The translations under genes were made by a program, and so were the position numbers. Shown one piece after another: positions 59,750 to 61,494 of a stretch of DNA of 61,494 bases. The stretch's first letter is position 1; every line of letters starts with the position of its first letter. The notes under the pieces were generated by a model. The model saw only the letters and a program-made list of their open reading frames with translations. It did not search any database and had not been told where the DNA came from. The stretch comes from Variovorax sp. (GTDB lineage Bacteria; Pseudomonadota; Gammaproteobacteria; Burkholderiales; Burkholderiaceae_C). The DNA is taken from the NCBI GenBank assembly GCA_017744285.1, contig JAGIBP010000019.1, positions 1 through 61,494 on the forward strand, given 5' to 3'.

Positions 59750-60670
59750 TCAGGCCGAACGCACGGCGGGGGCGGAGAGAGGGCGGCGGGCCCACCAGGC
59801 GGCGAGCCCGAGCCCGGCGATGATGTCCCAGAAGCCCCACACGCCGGCGACCACCGCCATGCCGCCGAGGCCGCCGAAGAAACTGAAGATCAGCACCAGC
59901 CCGAGACCCGCATTGCGGATGCCGACCTCGAAACTGACTGCACGCCGATCGTACTCCGCCAGCCCCGTGGCCCTCGCGCAGGCGTAGCCGGTGGCGAAGG
60001 CCAGCGCGTCGTGCAGCGCCACGGCCAGCAGGACGAGCCCCACGTAGTCGATGAAGTAGCGCCAGTTGCCCGCGATCGCGGCGAGGATGAAGCCGATCAG
60101 GCAGATGAAGCTCAGGATGCGCGCCGGCTTCTTGATGCGTTCGGTGAGCTTCGGCAGGACGTGCGCGAAGGCGATCCCGATCACGAAGGGCGCGCCGATG
60201 ATCGCGACGATGTGCACCACCATCTCCGCCGGGTCGAGCGCGATGGTCTTGAGCAGCGGCGCCGCCGTCGGATGGATGCCGCCCCAGAACGCGAAGTTCA
60301 GCGGCATCACCACGATCGAGAGCAGGTTCGACAGCGCGGTCATCGAGACCGACAGCGCCACGTTGCCGCCCGCGCGGTGCGTGAGGATGTTCGACACATT
60401 GCCCGGCGGGCAGCAGGCCACCAGGATCATGCCCAGGGCGATGCTCGGCGCCGGCTTGAGCAGCAGCGTCAGCACGAAGGTCACGGCCGGCAGCACGATG
60501 AACTGCGCCGCGACGCCGACCGCCATCGCGACCGGCATGCGCATCACGCGCCGGAAATCGGCGATGCGCGTGTCCAGCGCGATGCCGAACATCAGGAAGC
60601 CGAGCACCGCGTTCAGCAGCACCAGCGAGGCCGGGTTGAAGTTGAGGCGCACCTCGTCGACTGGGAGCAT
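59750..60670 (-). CDS. Bile acid:sodium symporter (BASS) family transporter
   Basis: A 306-residue membrane protein with about nine or ten helices. Family signatures are FGIALDTRIADFRRV, CCPPGNVSNILTHRAGGN and FEVGIRNAGLGLVL. Members import organic anions with sodium, not only bile acids. GAGGAA lies 5 bases before the ATG. It is 29 bases downstream of the chimeric monooxygenase frame. In its normal context it may import the substrate of that monooxygenase. Confidence 0.9.
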   Translation of the reverse strand: MLPVDEVRLNFNPASLVLLNAVLGFLMFGIALDTRIADFRRVMRMPVAMAVGVAAQFIVLPAVTFVLTLLLKPAPSIALGMILVACCPPGNVSNILTHRAGGNVALSVSMTALSNLLSIVVMPLNFAFWGGIHPTAAPLLKTIALDPAEMVVHIVAIIGAPFVIGIAFAHVLPKLTERIKKPARILSFICLIGFILAAIAGNWRYFIDYVGLVLLAVALHDALAFATGYACARATGLAEYDRRAVSFEVGIRNAGLGLVLIFSFFGGLGGMAVVAGVWGFWDIIAGLGLAAWWARRPLSAPAVRSA

Positions 60671-60699
60671 GGCGATTCCTCGTGAGCCTCGTGGCGCGG

Positions 60700-61392
60700 T
60701 CAGGCCAGCGCGGCGCTGGCCTGGCGCACCGCGCGGCGGTAGGTGTCCTTGTGAACGTAGTAGGACATGCGCTCGAGCTGCAGGTAGTTGTAGCCGCCGG
60801 AGAGGTCGGGCGTCGGCCCGCACTTGGCCTTCTTGAGCGCCGCGGCCGCCGGCCGGCCCTCGGCCTGCGCCTTGAAATAGCGCGCCACCAGTTCGGCCTG
60901 CTCGTAGCGGCCCTGCCAGCCGATGCCGCTCGCCTCGATCATGCCGAGCACAGCGAGGTTGTCGAAGCCCGGCGCGAAGATGTTGAGATACAGCTTCGGC
61001 GCCATGCCCTGCCAGTTGAGCCAGGTACGGTCGATGAACGGGTAGTGCAGCTTGTAGCCGGTGGCGCATAGGATCAGGTCGTAGTCGCGCGCGCTGCCGT
61101 CCTTGAAGTGCACCGTGTCGCCGTCGAGGCGCGCGATGTCGCCGCGCACGCCGATGTCGCCGTGGCCGATGTGGTGCAGCACCAGCGAGTTGACCACGGG
61201 GTGCGACTCGTACATCTTGTAATCGGGCCGGGGCAGGCCGAAGCGCGAAGGATCGCCGGTGAACCAGCCCAGCACGAGGGTGTCCATCTTCTGCAGGTCT
61301 TGCTGGTTCATGCCCACCGGCAGGCACAGTTGCCCCATGCTGCAAGTGGAGCAACGGGGCGACATCTCGGTGACGGGAATGGATGTTAGCAA
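60700..61392 (-). pseudogene. Chimeric frame: FNR N terminus fused to C-terminal half of flavin monooxygenase
   Basis: A 230-codon open frame made of two unrelated parts. Codons 1-40 (61392-61273) read as the start of an FNR-type regulator: CSTCSMGQLC gives the CxxCxxxxxC [4Fe-4S] ligands at residues 14, 17 and 23, followed by LPVGMNQQDLQKMDTLV. From about codon 41 (61272) the frame continues as the C-terminal part of a flavin-containing monooxygenase (LGWFTGDPSRFGL, LILCATGYK, GIGWQGRYEQAELVARYF). The FAD- and NADP-binding GxGxxG motifs of the monooxygenase and the CRP domain of FNR are both missing, so neither function can be intact. Start is TTG 61392. Confidence 0.8.
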
Positions 61393-61434
61393 TTGGAACC
61401 TGCTTGTAATGGGCGGCGAGGGCGCAATGTATGC

Positions 61435-61440
61435 ATTTTA
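61435..61440 (-). promoter_or_regulatory. Candidate -10 of the FNR-type gene start
   Basis: TAAAAT on the minus strand lies 42 bases before the TTG start of the FNR-like N terminus, in clearly AT-richer DNA than the rest of the window. No good -35 is seen. A separate TTGACA (61472-61477, plus strand) points out of the window and may be the -35 of a divergent gene. Confidence 0.35.
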
Positions 61441-61494
61441 ACGCGCGATGTGATGCGGTAGGGAGTTGCAGTTGACATTTGGTGTGCTCGTCAG

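Overview
This window is a high-GC stretch of a betaproteobacterial chromosome. The gene content and order point to the Comamonadaceae, and most closely to something Variovorax-like; that is inferred from remembered gene order, not from a search. The supporting signs are the block pilF-rodZ-ispG-hisS-yfgM-bamB-der-hfq-hflX-hflK-hflC-DUF2065-hisZ-purA, an E3 gene followed by zapE, an orphan Bug-type binding protein, and many ATGA-type gene overlaps. I see no rRNA, tRNA, insertion sequence, prophage or CRISPR array, and no gap above 300 bases without a gene.

Left part (1-28.6 kb, mostly + strand) is conserved housekeeping. It holds the end of the 2-oxoglutarate dehydrogenase E3 gene, zapE, a PP2C phosphatase, a YoaA-type helicase and outer-membrane assembly genes (bamD, bamB). 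It also holds RNA modification genes (rluD, rluB, rlmN), chromosome segregation (scpB), nucleotide and isoprenoid metabolism (ndk, ispG, purA), translation (hisS, der), RNA chaperoning (hfq) and membrane protease control (hflK, hflC). Many of these overlap or sit a few bases apart, so they probably form a few long transcription units.

Middle part (28.6-46.8 kb) is more accessory. It has divergent tesA and ybbA, rlmB, and a two-gene small heat-shock operon behind a good sigma-32-type promoter. These are followed by an aldo/keto reductase with a DUF3237 protein, a split chromate transporter, a BrkB-type membrane protein, a CHRD lipoprotein and a patatin phospholipase. A tricarballylate/citrate catabolic set (tcuR, tcuA, tcuB plus a Bug binding protein), a MarR-GNAT fusion and a YgiQ-type radical SAM protein complete it.

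Right part (46.8-61.5 kb) is accessory. A hemerythrin-like protein converges on a two-gene unit of FMN-fold proteins, one of which is a PNPOx-GAF-winged-helix sensor. A three-gene overlapping operon encodes two apparently Tat-exported NAD(P)-type oxidoreductases flanking an ATP/ADP-translocase-like transporter; this is the best candidate here for an undescribed system. A CoA/lipid-metabolism set follows (CaiB-type transferase, DECR-like reductase, epimerase, bile-acid-symporter-like protein).

The last gene is an in-frame chimera. Its first 40 codons are the N terminus of an FNR-type oxygen regulator, and the rest is the C-terminal half of a flavin-containing monooxygenase. This is either a rearrangement or an assembly join.
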